64,000 bases of DNA from Bradyrhizobium neotropicale. Lineage in GTDB: Bacteria; Pseudomonadota; Alphaproteobacteria; Rhizobiales; Xanthobacteraceae. A program made the translations under genes and the position numbers. Positions 17,989 through 25,610 of the stretch are shown piece after piece. The stretch is taken from positions 19,407 to 83,406 of the forward strand of contig NZ_LSEF01000085.1 of the NCBI RefSeq assembly GCF_001641695.1, written 5' to 3'. Position 1 is the first letter of the stretch. Every line of letters starts with the position of its first letter. The notes under the pieces were generated by a model that worked only from the letters and a program-made list of their open reading frames with translations, did not search any database and had not been told where the DNA came from.

Positions 17989-20900
17989 TGGCATCGATCT
18001 CGGAGCCGTTCATCCGCCGTCCGGTCGCGACCACGCTGCTCTCGATCGGGCTGTTCCTGCTGGGTGTCGTCGCCTACGAGTTCCTGCCGGTCGCTTCGGT
18101 CCCGAACGTCGACTTTCCCGCCATCTTCGTCACGGCAAGCCGGCCGGGCGCTGATCCGTCCGTAATGGCCGCAACAGTTGCCTCACCGCTGGAGCGGCGG
18201 CTGGGCGAAATCGCAGGCATCAACCAGATCACCTCGACGAGCTCGCTGGGGACGACCAATATCCAGCTCCAGTTCGACATCGGCCGCAACATCGACAAGG
18301 CCGCGCGCGACGTGCAGGCCGCCATCAACGCATCGCTCGTCGACCTGCCGAGCGACCTGCCGACGCTGCCGCGCTTCCGCAAGGCGAATACGGCCGGCGC
18401 GCCGGTCTTCGTGCTGGCGCTGACCTCGAAGACACTGTCCGCGAGCGCAATCTACGACGTCGCCGATACCGTGCTCGCGCAGCGCATCTCGCAGGTGCCG
18501 GGCGTGGGCGATGTGACCGTGAGCGGCGCCGATCAGCCGGCGGTGCGGATCCAGCTCAATCCGGTGGCGCTGTCGAACGCCGGCATCGCCACCGACGACG
18601 TGCGCACCGCGATCATCAACGCCAATCCGCTCGGCCCGGTCGGCATCTTCAACGGCGACCGCCAGAGCGAGACGCTGTCGCTCAACCGCCAGATGCGTAC
18701 GGCCAAGGAGTTCCGCGACATCGTCATCAAGAGCTCGAACGGCAATTTCGTGCGGCTCTCCGACATCGCCGACATCGAGGACTCCGTCCGAAATGCCCGT
18801 TCCATTGCCTGGTTCAACAAGCAGCCGGCGGTGCTGATCCAGATCACCAAGCAGGGCGATGCCAACGTCATCGACACCGTCGACCGCGTCAAGGCGCTGA
18901 TCCCCGATCTGAAGCAATGGATTCCGGCCGGCGTCGAGGTCTCCACCCTGGTCGATCGCACCAGCACGATCCGCGCCAGCGTGCTGGACATGCAGTGGAC
19001 GTTGCTTGCGACCGCCGTGCTGGTGATGGTTGTGGTGTTCGTGTTCCTGCGCCGCCTCACGCCGACGATCGCGGCCGGCATCTCGGTGCCGCTCGCGCTT
19101 GCCGGCACCTGCGCCGGCATGTGGCTGGCCGGCTTCTCCATCGACAATCTGTCGCTGATGGCGCTTGCCATCTCCGTCGGCTTCGTGGTCGACGATGCCA
19201 TCGTCATGATCGAGAACATGTTCCGGAATCTCGAGCATGGCATGCGCCCATTCCAGGCGGCACAGGAGGGGGCCCGGCAGATCGGCTTCACCGTGGTATC
19301 GATCAGCCTGTCGCTGATCGCCGCCTTCACGCCACTGATCTTCATGGACGGCATCGTCGGCCGCCTGCTGCGCGAATTCTCGCTGACGCTCACCTTCGCA
19401 ATCCTGGTCTCGACGCTGGTGTCGCTGACGGTGACGCCGATGATCTGTGCCCATTACGTCCGGCAGACCACGTCCGGCACCGCGACGCTGTTCGACCGGA
19501 TCATCGAGGGATCGCTGTCGCGCATCGTCGCCTTCTACACCCGGACCTTGCGCGTCGTGCTGGAATATCCGCTGCTGACGCTGCTGGTGTTCTTCGCCAC
19601 CATCGGTCTCACGGTGACGCTCTACATCAAGGTGCCCAAGGGCTATTTCCCGACCGATGATTCCGGCTTCGTCATCGGCGCAACGCGCGCCTCGGCCGAT
19701 ATCTCGTTCCAGTCGATGCTTGGCCTGCAGCAGCGCCTCGCCGACATCGTGATGCAGGATCCGGCCGTGGCCGGAATCGGCTCCACGGTCGGCAGCGGCG
19801 GCGGACCTGGCGGGGCGACCTCGAACCGCGGCGTCATGTACATCAGCCTGAAGCCGCCGGAGGAACGCGGCTACGTCTCGACGGCGCTCGTGATCGACCG
19901 CTTGCGGCGCGCGCTGTTCCCAGTACCCGGCATTCGCCTCTTCATGTTCGCCGCCCAAGACGTGCGCACTGGCGGACGGCAGAGCGATTCCGACTATCAG
20001 TACACGCTCTCCAGCACCGATCTCGATCTGTTGCAGAAATGGGCGCCGATCGTGGCCAAGCGCATGGAGACGGTTGAGGGCATCACCGACATCTCCAGCG
20101 ACCGCGATCCCGGCGGCCTGCAGCTCACGCTGAACATCGACCGCCAGAAGGCCGCGTCGCTCGGCGTCAAGGTCCAGGACATCGACAACGCGCTGAACAA
20201 CGCGTTCTCGCAGCGGCAAATCTCGATCATCTACACCCAGCGCAACCAGTACATGGTCGTGCTGGAGATCGATCCGAAATTCCAGGTCGATCCCTCCAAC
20301 CTCGACCGCATCTATGTCGCTGGCGCGGGCGACGTGCAGGTACCGCTGTCGGCCGTGGTGCATGCGACGCGCGGGCTCGCCGCGCTCGCGGTCTATCACT
20401 CGCAGTCGTTCCCCTCGACCACGGTGTCGTTCAACCTGCTGCCGAACGTGCCGCTGCAGGCCGCTACGCAAAACATCCAGCGCGCGGTCGAGGAATTGCA
20501 CATGCCCGAGGGCATCCGCGGCAGCTTTGACGGCAATGCCGGCGACTTCGCCAGGACCAGCGGCCGCCAGCCGCTGCTCATCCTCGGTGCGCTGGTCGCG
20601 ATGTATATCGTGCTCGGCGTGCTCTATGAGAGCCTCGCCCATCCGCTGACCATCATCTCGACGCTGCCCTCGGCCGGACTCGGCGCGCTGCTCGCCTTGC
20701 AGGTCACCAACACGCCGCTCACGGTGATCGCCTTCGTCGGCATCATTCTGTTGATTGGCATCGTCAAGAAGAACGGCATCATGATGGTCGACTTTGCGCT
20801 TGATGCCGAGCGCCAGCGCGGCCTGTCCTCGGCGGAGGCGATCTTCGAGGCTTGCCAGGCCCGCTTCCGTCCCATCCTGATGACGACGATGGCGGCGTTG

Positions 20901-21092
20901 TTCGCAGGCATTCCGCTGGTGATCGCGACCGGGCCAGGCACCGAGCTCCGGCGCCCGCTCGGTATCACCATCATCGGCGGCCTGTTCGTCTCGCAGATCC
21001 TGACGCTCTACACGACGCCCGTGATCTACCTCTTGATCGACCGCCTGCGTCGGCGATCCGAGCCGCGCGCGGTTGCCGCACCGGCGGAATAG
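17988..21092 (+). CDS. mdtC: RND multidrug efflux permease (MdtC-like)
   Basis: A 1034-residue RND permease and paralogue of the preceding gene. The TM4 relay segment SVGFVVDDAIVMIENMFRNLEHG has both Asp residues. The last repeat unit reads IVKKNGIMMVDFALDAERQRG. The start is taken as the ATG overlapping the previous TGA by one base (TGATG) with GAGGGG eight bases upstream; a GTG three bases earlier is possible. Tandem non-identical RND subunits are the hallmark of MdtBC-type pumps, known in E. coli for novobiocin and bile-salt export; the substrate here is unknown. Confidence 0.94.
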   Translation: MASISEPFIRRPVATTLLSIGLFLLGVVAYEFLPVASVPNVDFPAIFVTASRPGADPSVMAATVASPLERRLGEIAGINQITSTSSLGTTNIQLQFDIGRNIDKAARDVQAAINASLVDLPSDLPTLPRFRKANTAGAPVFVLALTSKTLSASAIYDVADTVLAQRISQVPGVGDVTVSGADQPAVRIQLNPVALSNAGIATDDVRTAIINANPLGPVGIFNGDRQSETLSLNRQMRTAKEFRDIVIKSSNGNFVRLSDIADIEDSVRNARSIAWFNKQPAVLIQITKQGDANVIDTVDRVKALIPDLKQWIPAGVEVSTLVDRTSTIRASVLDMQWTLLATAVLVMVVVFVFLRRLTPTIAAGISVPLALAGTCAGMWLAGFSIDNLSLMALAISVGFVVDDAIVMIENMFRNLEHGMRPFQAAQEGARQIGFTVVSISLSLIAAFTPLIFMDGIVGRLLREFSLTLTFAILVSTLVSLTVTPMICAHYVRQTTSGTATLFDRIIEGSLSRIVAFYTRTLRVVLEYPLLTLLVFFATIGLTVTLYIKVPKGYFPTDDSGFVIGATRASADISFQSMLGLQQRLADIVMQDPAVAGIGSTVGSGGGPGGATSNRGVMYISLKPPEERGYVSTALVIDRLRRALFPVPGIRLFMFAAQDVRTGGRQSDSDYQYTLSSTDLDLLQKWAPIVAKRMETVEGITDISSDRDPGGLQLTLNIDRQKAASLGVKVQDIDNALNNAFSQRQISIIYTQRNQYMVVLEIDPKFQVDPSNLDRIYVAGAGDVQVPLSAVVHATRGLAALAVYHSQSFPSTTVSFNLLPNVPLQAATQNIQRAVEELHMPEGIRGSFDGNAGDFARTSGRQPLLILGALVAMYIVLGVLYESLAHPLTIISTLPSAGLGALLALQVTNTPLTVIAFVGIILLIGIVKKNGIMMVDFALDAERQRGLSSAEAIFEACQARFRPILMTTMAALFAGIPLVIATGPGTELRRPLGITIIGGLFVSQILTLYTTPVIYLLIDRLRRRSEPRAVAAPAE

Positions 21093-21133
21093 GCGGGTTG
21101 TTGGAGCGCCGCGCGCAGCGTATAGCGGCGGCC

Positions 21134-21874
21134 ATGTCGAACCCGCCAGATATGACGGCCGCGCCGCCCGAGCCGCTTTCCGAATGCCCGCACTGCCAGA
21201 AGCCGATGCCGCTGTGCATCTGCGACAGCGTCGCACCGATCAAGAACCGCCTCGGGCTCCTGATCCTCCAGCATCCGCAGGAGCAGGACAGGGCGCTTGG
21301 CACCGCGCGCCTGACCGCGAAGCATTTTGCCAATGCGACCGTGCGGGTCGGTCTGTCCTGGCCGAGCCTGTCCAAGGCGCTGGGACGGCCGGTCGAGAAT
21401 GCAGCGCGCTGGGCCGTGCTCTATCTCGGTTCGGCGCGCGCGGCCGATCTCGAGGCCGAAGGCGAGATCGTCGCGCTCACCCGCAAGGGCGAGGTTGCCG
21501 AGAACCAGCGCGCCATCCTCGGCAAGCTCGAAGGCGTGGTGCTGCTCGACGGCACCTGGAGCCAGGCCAAGGCGCTGTGGTGGCGCAATCCCTGGATGCT
21601 GAAATGCCAGCGCGTGATCCTCAACCCGGCACACCCCTCGCGCTACGGACGCCTGCGGCGCGAGCCGCGCCGCGACGGGCTCTCGACCATCGAGGCCGCC
21701 GCCATGATGCTGGCCGGCCTGGAGCGGCGTCCCGACATCGCCGAGACGCTGCATGCCAGTTTTGAGCGGATGCTGGCGCGTTATCGCGAAGTGCAGGCGG
21801 AGATGCCGGAGTTGGCGCCGAAGCCAGCTCCCAAGGGCCGACGGCGCGACTTCCGCCGTGGCAAACGGCAGTGA
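21134..21874 (+). CDS. DTW-domain tRNA-uridine aminocarboxypropyltransferase-like protein
   Basis: A 246-residue DTW-domain protein, the family of TapT/TuaA enzymes that transfer the 3-amino-3-carboxypropyl group of SAM to a tRNA uridine (acp3U). A likely zinc-binding CPHCQKPMPLCIC lies at residues 17-29, the DxTW motif appears as DGTWSQAKALWWRNPW (about 140-155), and a conserved HPSRYGRLRREP follows. The ATG at 21134 gives the full domain. The C-terminus is a basic tail (KPAPKGRRRDFRRGKR), which could help bind RNA. It stands just upstream of a tRNA-Cys gene, though co-transcription is not shown. Confidence 0.85.
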   Translation: MSNPPDMTAAPPEPLSECPHCQKPMPLCICDSVAPIKNRLGLLILQHPQEQDRALGTARLTAKHFANATVRVGLSWPSLSKALGRPVENAARWAVLYLGSARAADLEAEGEIVALTRKGEVAENQRAILGKLEGVVLLDGTWSQAKALWWRNPWMLKCQRVILNPAHPSRYGRLRREPRRDGLSTIEAAAMMLAGLERRPDIAETLHASFERMLARYREVQAEMPELAPKPAPKGRRRDFRRGKRQ

Positions 21875-21934
21875 AGGTGCGGCCGGTCGGGGTTGCCTAA
21901 ATCCCCGATCCTCTATATTGGTCCGCCCTTACGG

Positions 21935-22008
21935 GGCCACGTGGCGGAGTGGTTACGCAACGGTCTGCAAAACCGTGTACACCAGTTCAATTCTGGTCGT
22001 GGCCTCCA
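21935..22008 (+). tRNA. tRNA-Cys (GCA)
   Basis: A 74-base tRNA including an encoded CCA. The acceptor arm GGCCACG pairs with CGTGGCC before the discriminator T and CCA (22006-22008). The anticodon loop reads CTGCAAA with anticodon GCA, and the T-arm contains GTTCAATTC. It lies between the DTW gene and a small ORF; no integrase or attachment-site duplication is seen at its 3' end. Confidence 0.96.
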
Positions 22009-22183
22009 TCACAAGCTTCTGATCCTCAACGACAATTCGAATTCGCGACGGGTTCCGCCGAACCCGCGCATAGCTGCTTCCGTGGCTGCCACCGGGCTTG
22101 CCGGAACCGGCGATTCAGGCGCGCTGGCATGGAGTTCGCATCACGCCGTGATGCATCCCCGACCAACGAGCGCTGGAGAGCAC

Positions 22184-22336
22184 GTGGGCGACGTCGTCCG
22201 ATTTGTCTCGAAATCCGAGCTGGAGCGAGCCCGCCTCATTCGCGAGGCTCGCGCGATCTACGACAGCATCTTCCCGCCGGCCGTCCCCGATCGCGCGCCG
22301 CAGGAAGGCGAGGAGCCGCCGGGAATCAAGAATTGA
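22184..22336 (+). CDS. Small hypothetical protein
   Basis: A 50-residue polar protein beginning at GTG with GGAGAG three bases upstream. The N-terminal half is a predicted amphipathic helix (SKSELERARLIREARAIYDSI) and the C-terminal half is Pro/Glu-rich. Longer in-frame starts would run back through the tRNA-Cys gene, which is why the short form is preferred. No family recognised. Confidence 0.5.
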   Translation: MGDVVRFVSKSELERARLIREARAIYDSIFPPAVPDRAPQEGEEPPGIKN

Positions 22337-22376
22337 TGGCTGTCGCGCCGCGTCGTTTGAGCAGGCGCGCCGCCAT

Positions 22377-22583
22377 TCAGCAGGCCGCGTACCAGCCGTC
22401 CGGAAACGGCAGGAGGGGCCAGGCCCCCTCATTGTCATTGGCGGCCTTGGGAGCTTCCTTGGGCGTTGCGTCGTAGGTCCACGAGCGGGGCACGAATTCC
22501 TCCTCCGGCACGGGCGCCAAATCTTCAAGCACCATGGCGTCCCGGACGACATCCAGCAGCAAATTGAATTCGGCTTCGCTCAT
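22377..22583 (-). CDS. Small acidic hypothetical protein
   Basis: A 68-residue acidic protein starting at an ATG with a strong GGAGGG seven bases upstream on the minus strand. A helical N-terminal part (SEAEFNLLLDVVRDAMVLEDLAP) is followed by a Pro-rich segment and an aromatic C-terminus ending WPLLPFPDGWYAAC. The frame remains open upstream but only this start has a ribosome site. Convergent with the neighbouring 50-residue ORF. No function assigned. Confidence 0.6.
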   Translation of the reverse strand: MSEAEFNLLLDVVRDAMVLEDLAPVPEEEFVPRSWTYDATPKEAPKAANDNEGAWPLLPFPDGWYAAC

Positions 22584-22841
22584 CACACCCTCCGGAACGC
22601 GGATGGCGCAATGTCGCAAAGCCGGTTTGTTTCCCGATTGAGCCGACCGTTCGCATTTTAACGATCCGGCGATCGAGGCCCGATTGGTTAGCGATTCCTG
22701 AAAATCCTGCGCGAGCCTAGGGCGGGGCCGCAGGCGACGAGTGTGAAAGAGATCACATCCCCGCAGGTTTATTTCCCGCAAGCTTTCCACGACACCGGCC
22801 AGTGCGGGCTGGGGGCGGGCAGGGCAGACGGGAGACTTGTC

Positions 22842-23105
22842 ATGAAGGCGAGGTTCTTGCGGTTTGCAGGTGTAAGGAGCCGGGCGCGTCGGGCTTCCAC
22901 GATCGGGCTGTTTCTCACCTTGTTCGCGTCCGCCGCCCAGGCGCAGCAGGGAACGCCGGAGCAGCGCCGGGCCTGCACGCCGGACGTCTATCGTCTTTGC
23001 GCCGGCGAGATCCCCAATGTCCGCGCCATCACCGCCTGCCTCAGGCGCAACCGGGCGAACTTGAGCGAAGCTTGCCGCTCGGTGTTCGATCAGGCTGGTG
23101 GATAG
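22842..23105 (+). CDS. Exported cysteine-rich-repeat protein
   Basis: An 87-residue secreted protein. A basic N-terminus and hydrophobic segment (about residues 18-33) end in AQA, a good signal-peptidase site, and the mature part is about 52 residues. The mature part resembles one Cys-rich (GLG1-type) repeat, with four Cys spaced as RACTPDVYRLC ... ITACLRRN ... EACRSVF. GGAGAC sits seven bases before the ATG. Such proteins are common in Bradyrhizobiaceae; role unknown, presumably disulfide-stabilised in the periplasm. Confidence 0.7.
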   Translation: MKARFLRFAGVRSRARRASTIGLFLTLFASAAQAQQGTPEQRRACTPDVYRLCAGEIPNVRAITACLRRNRANLSEACRSVFDQAGG

Positions 23106-23414
23106 AGACGACCTGTGGATTTGTGCGCAGCAAGTGGTTTGGCTGCTTGCGCAAATCCGCCGGATCGATGCTGTGGATATGCTGCGGATAGGCTGTTGAG
23201 CGAAGAAGGTCTGACGCAAATCTGTAAAGATTCGAAATCATGTCGGCCGGTACTGCGCGCGATCGCGACTCCTTCGAATATCAGTTGATTTTGTAGCAGT
23301 GGATTAATGTGACGGTCAGTCGCGCCTCTCGGGCGAAACAGGCCCCCGAGAATGCGATCTATACGTCCGCGATTTCGGATGCGCGTTGGTGAGCGCGGCA
23401 ATGCGGCTTACTCC

Positions 23415-23500
23415 GTCATTGCGAGCGGAGCGAAGCAATCCAGAAATGCATCCGCGGAACGACTCTGGATTGCTTCGTTGCAAGAGTTCCTCGCAATGAC
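23415..23500. repeat. Palindromic intergenic repeat, family B, copy 1
   Basis: An 86-base imperfect palindrome bounded by GTCATTGCGA and its complement, with inner arms containing GAAGCAATCCAGA and TCTGGATTGCTTC. A second copy with the same ends and core lies at 56839-56923. The layout matches a dispersed Bradyrhizobium repeat; mobility by a REP-type transposase is possible but none is encoded in this window. Confidence 0.85.
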
Positions 23501-23734
23501 AGCTTGGAGAGAGTGGAGCCTCGCAACTCCTGTGCGGTGCCTCGGATGCCGCGCATTCTCCAAGCAGTGCGGCTACGCACCGTTTTGATGAAAATTGCAA
23601 CCGTCGCGTGCAAGAAGTCTTGATCGGCGATGATCTATCGGTGAGCTGCCGGCCTTGAACGACGCGACCACCGGCAGCGACTAACCACCAGAGTACATGA
23701 GGATCAGTGGAACGTGATCGACCTTCCCCCTTGT

Positions 23735-23755
23735 AAAGCACCAAAATGGTGCTTT
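23735..23755. promoter_or_regulatory. NtrC-like palindrome at the start of the pspA-type operon
   Basis: A perfect 9-base inverted repeat, AAAGCACCA-AAA-TGGTGCTTT. Its core GCACCAAAATGGTGC has the GCAC-N7-GTGC form of NtrC enhancer sites. A further GTGCTTT follows directly at 23757-23763. It lies 10 bases before the ATG at 23766 and touches the alternative GTG, a position that suits repression rather than activation. Binding by NtrC is inference from the motif. Confidence 0.6.
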
Positions 23756-23765
23756 AGTGCTTTCC

Positions 23766-24920
23766 ATGAGCCCGCCGCCCCGAAATGCTCCGTCCGCGCT
23801 GCGCTACAGGCTCGCCCCCGAGCCGGCCGCCAGGGCCGCGCTGGAGGCGACGTTCGAGGCTTATGACCGGATGATGGAGATCCTGGAGGAGGTCGCCCGG
23901 ACCCACAATGTGGGGTCCAACGTCGTCCTGCTTCATGCCCACGCCTACGAGCCGATCCGGAAACAGACCGCGCTGCCATCGCGCCTTGTGACGCTGGGCC
24001 TGCGCGACCGCGCCGACTATCGCGCCGCGCAAGTCCGACGCCTGCCGCTCGACGACAAGCTCGCCAAGATCAAGGGGCCGGCCACCATTTCGATCTCGAC
24101 CGTGCAGGGCCGCTTCAGCGTGGCCTTCGATTACGCCGGCTACGCCGAGGGCTGGGGGCAGAGCGTGCCCGCGCACCTCATCCGCACCGACGACGGTTTT
24201 GAAGTTCACTACGGCGTCACGCCGAACAGTCTGCCAGAGGAGGAGAACGCCATGGATACCATCGCTGCCGCCCCCGACAACTTCCTGTCCCGGGTCGGGC
24301 GCCTGATCGCCGGGATCGCCTACGACGCGATCGAGCAGGCGGAAGGCAAGAACAAGCTCAAAGTCGTTGGCCAGGCGATCCGCGAGATCGAGCGGGCCGA
24401 GAGCGAGGCGCGCGATGCGCTCGCCTCCGCCCGCGCCGAGGAATATCGCCTCAACGCCAGGCGAACCGAGATCGAGCGCGAGATGACCGATCTCGCCGCC
24501 AAGATCCAGGGCGCGGTCGAGGACGGGCGCGACGAACTCGCGCGCGCCGGCATCGCACGTCAGATGGATCTGGAGGCGCAGTTCGAGGTGCTGTCGCGCG
24601 CCATCGACGAGAACAATGAGAAGATCGAGCAATGCGTCACCTCGCTCCGCGCCGTTCTGTCGGCACTTCAGGATGCTGAGCAGCGCCGCGCCGATCTGGA
24701 GAAGAGCGAAGCGGCCGCAAGCCATCAGGCCTCCACCTCGCCGCGGAAGCAGGGCGGCGCCTCGGCGGCGGCGAAGGCAATGCGGGCCGGCAGGGCGGTG
24801 GCGCGCGCCACCGGCGTGCCACCTAGCATCCCGTATTCGAGCGACATCGATGAGCTCAGTGCGTTGCATCGCGACAAGGAAATTGCGGCGAGGCTCGCGC
24901 GGCTGAAATCGCGCTCCTGA
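23766..24920 (+). CDS. PspA/IM30-family protein with an N-terminal TnpB-like (non-catalytic) domain
   Basis: A 384-residue chimera with no stop between its halves. Residues about 8-160 resemble the N-terminal wedge/REC half of IS605-type TnpB: YRLAPEPAARAALEATFEAYDRM, then LPSRLVTLGLRDRADYRA, and ATISISTVQGRFSVAFDYAGY, which matches the TnpB block ending in GR..VPF. The similarity ends just where the RuvC GVDLG motif would begin, so no nuclease residues are present. Residues 163-384 are a full-length (222 aa) PspA-like coiled-coil protein, which in the family coats and repairs stressed inner membrane. The ATG before PspA (24252) has AGGAGGAG six bases upstream, while the first ATG has no ribosome site. 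PspA may therefore be made separately as well as, or instead of, the fusion. YqiJ- and flotillin-type genes follow. The TnpB match is by eye. Confidence 0.75.
   Translation: MSPPPRNAPSALRYRLAPEPAARAALEATFEAYDRMMEILEEVARTHNVGSNVVLLHAHAYEPIRKQTALPSRLVTLGLRDRADYRAAQVRRLPLDDKLAKIKGPATISISTVQGRFSVAFDYAGYAEGWGQSVPAHLIRTDDGFEVHYGVTPNSLPEEENAMDTIAAAPDNFLSRVGRLIAGIAYDAIEQAEGKNKLKVVGQAIREIERAESEARDALASARAEEYRLNARRTEIEREMTDLAAKIQGAVEDGRDELARAGIARQMDLEAQFEVLSRAIDENNEKIEQCVTSLRAVLSALQDAEQRRADLEKSEAAASHQASTSPRKQGGASAAAKAMRAGRAVARATGVPPSIPYSSDIDELSALHRDKEIAARLARLKSRS
24236..24254 (+). promoter_or_regulatory. Internal ribosome site and start of the PspA part
   Basis: AGAGGAGGAG (24236-24245), a six-base spacer and ATG (24252) form one of the strongest Shine-Dalgarno arrangements in the window, inside the chimeric frame. 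Starting here gives a 222-residue product, the usual PspA length. In the fused frame the same bases encode Glu-Glu-Glu. Confidence 0.7.
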
Positions 24921-24930
24921 GTGCCGTGTC

Positions 24931-25599
24931 ATGAGTGTTCTGCTCGAACACGTGATGGCGCCGGAGGTCAGGCCGTTCGCGATCGCTGCGGCCATGATCG
25001 TCATCGTCGGCTCCATCGAGATCGTCTCGATGCTGATCGGCGTCTCCTTGAGTGAGATGCTCGGCGGCACCGTGGATTTCGGCCACCCCAGCGACAGCGG
25101 CGTGATCAACGCAATTTCCTGGATCAATGTCGGCGGTGTGCCGCTGCTGATCTTCCTGCTGCTGCTGCTCGGCGCCTTCTCGATCACCGGCTTCCTCATC
25201 CAGGACGTTGCGCGGATGGTCGCCGGTCCGTTGCCAGCCATGGTCGCCTCGATCGGGGCCGTCGTCGTGTCTATTCCGCTGGTCCGCGCCGCGAGCGGGG
25301 CCATCGCTCGGGTCATTCCCAAGGATGAGAGCTACGCCGTCGGTCTCGGCGATCTCGTCGGCCGTGTCGGCGAGGTCGTCATCGGACCCCTGGACCAGGG
25401 CCCGCCCGGCCGCGTCAGCGTCGCCGACGTCCACGGCAACAGGCACTTCGTCTGGGCGGTGGCGGCGCCTTCGTCGTCGCCTCTGCCGCAGGGAACCATG
25501 GTTCTCCTGGTCGATCGCGTCGACACCCGTTTCGTGGCGGTGAAGGCCGACGATGAACTCAAACCCTCCAAGCCCCCTCTAAGCCAGCAAGCCCATTAG
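24931..25599 (+). CDS. YqiJ-like (OB-fold, NfeD-related) membrane protein
   Basis: A 222-residue protein with three predicted helices (about 15-40, 60-90, 98-125) and a C-terminal OB-fold-like domain (about 140-210: LGDLVGRVGEVVIGPLDQGPPGRVSVADVHGNRHFV). This is the YqiJ/NfeD-like partner usually encoded beside a flotillin; such pairs form membrane microdomain complexes. It begins 10 bases after the PspA gene stop and ends 11 bases before the flotillin gene. Confidence 0.85.
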   Translation: MSVLLEHVMAPEVRPFAIAAAMIVIVGSIEIVSMLIGVSLSEMLGGTVDFGHPSDSGVINAISWINVGGVPLLIFLLLLLGAFSITGFLIQDVARMVAGPLPAMVASIGAVVVSIPLVRAASGAIARVIPKDESYAVGLGDLVGRVGEVVIGPLDQGPPGRVSVADVHGNRHFVWAVAAPSSSPLPQGTMVLLVDRVDTRFVAVKADDELKPSKPPLSQQAH

Positions 25600-25610
25600 C
25601 GGAGAAAGTC

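Larger units (their letters stand above)
23106..23765. other. Intergenic region upstream of the pspA-type operon
   Basis: About 660 bases without a convincing gene. It contains the family B palindromic repeat at 23415-23500, an inverted repeat with 8-base arms (GCTGCCGG at 23645-23652, complement at 23671-23678), and the NtrC-like palindrome next to the following start. Open frames on both strands here overlap the repeat and lack ribosome sites. Confidence 0.5.

Noticed and set aside
18183..21236. A minus-strand frame of about 1000 codons opposite the second RND permease
   Set aside because: Antisense shadow of a clear RND gene, low-complexity Arg/Asp/His composition, no ribosome site or domain.
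21935..22336. Genomic island integrated at tRNA-Cys
   Set aside because: No integrase, no duplicated tRNA 3' end and no abrupt change of gene content; the neighbours are core-type genes.
23106..23765. CRISPR-like or guide-RNA locus beside the TnpB-like domain
   Set aside because: The only repeat there is a single dispersed palindrome, not an array, and no right-end omega-RNA scaffold can be recognised by eye.
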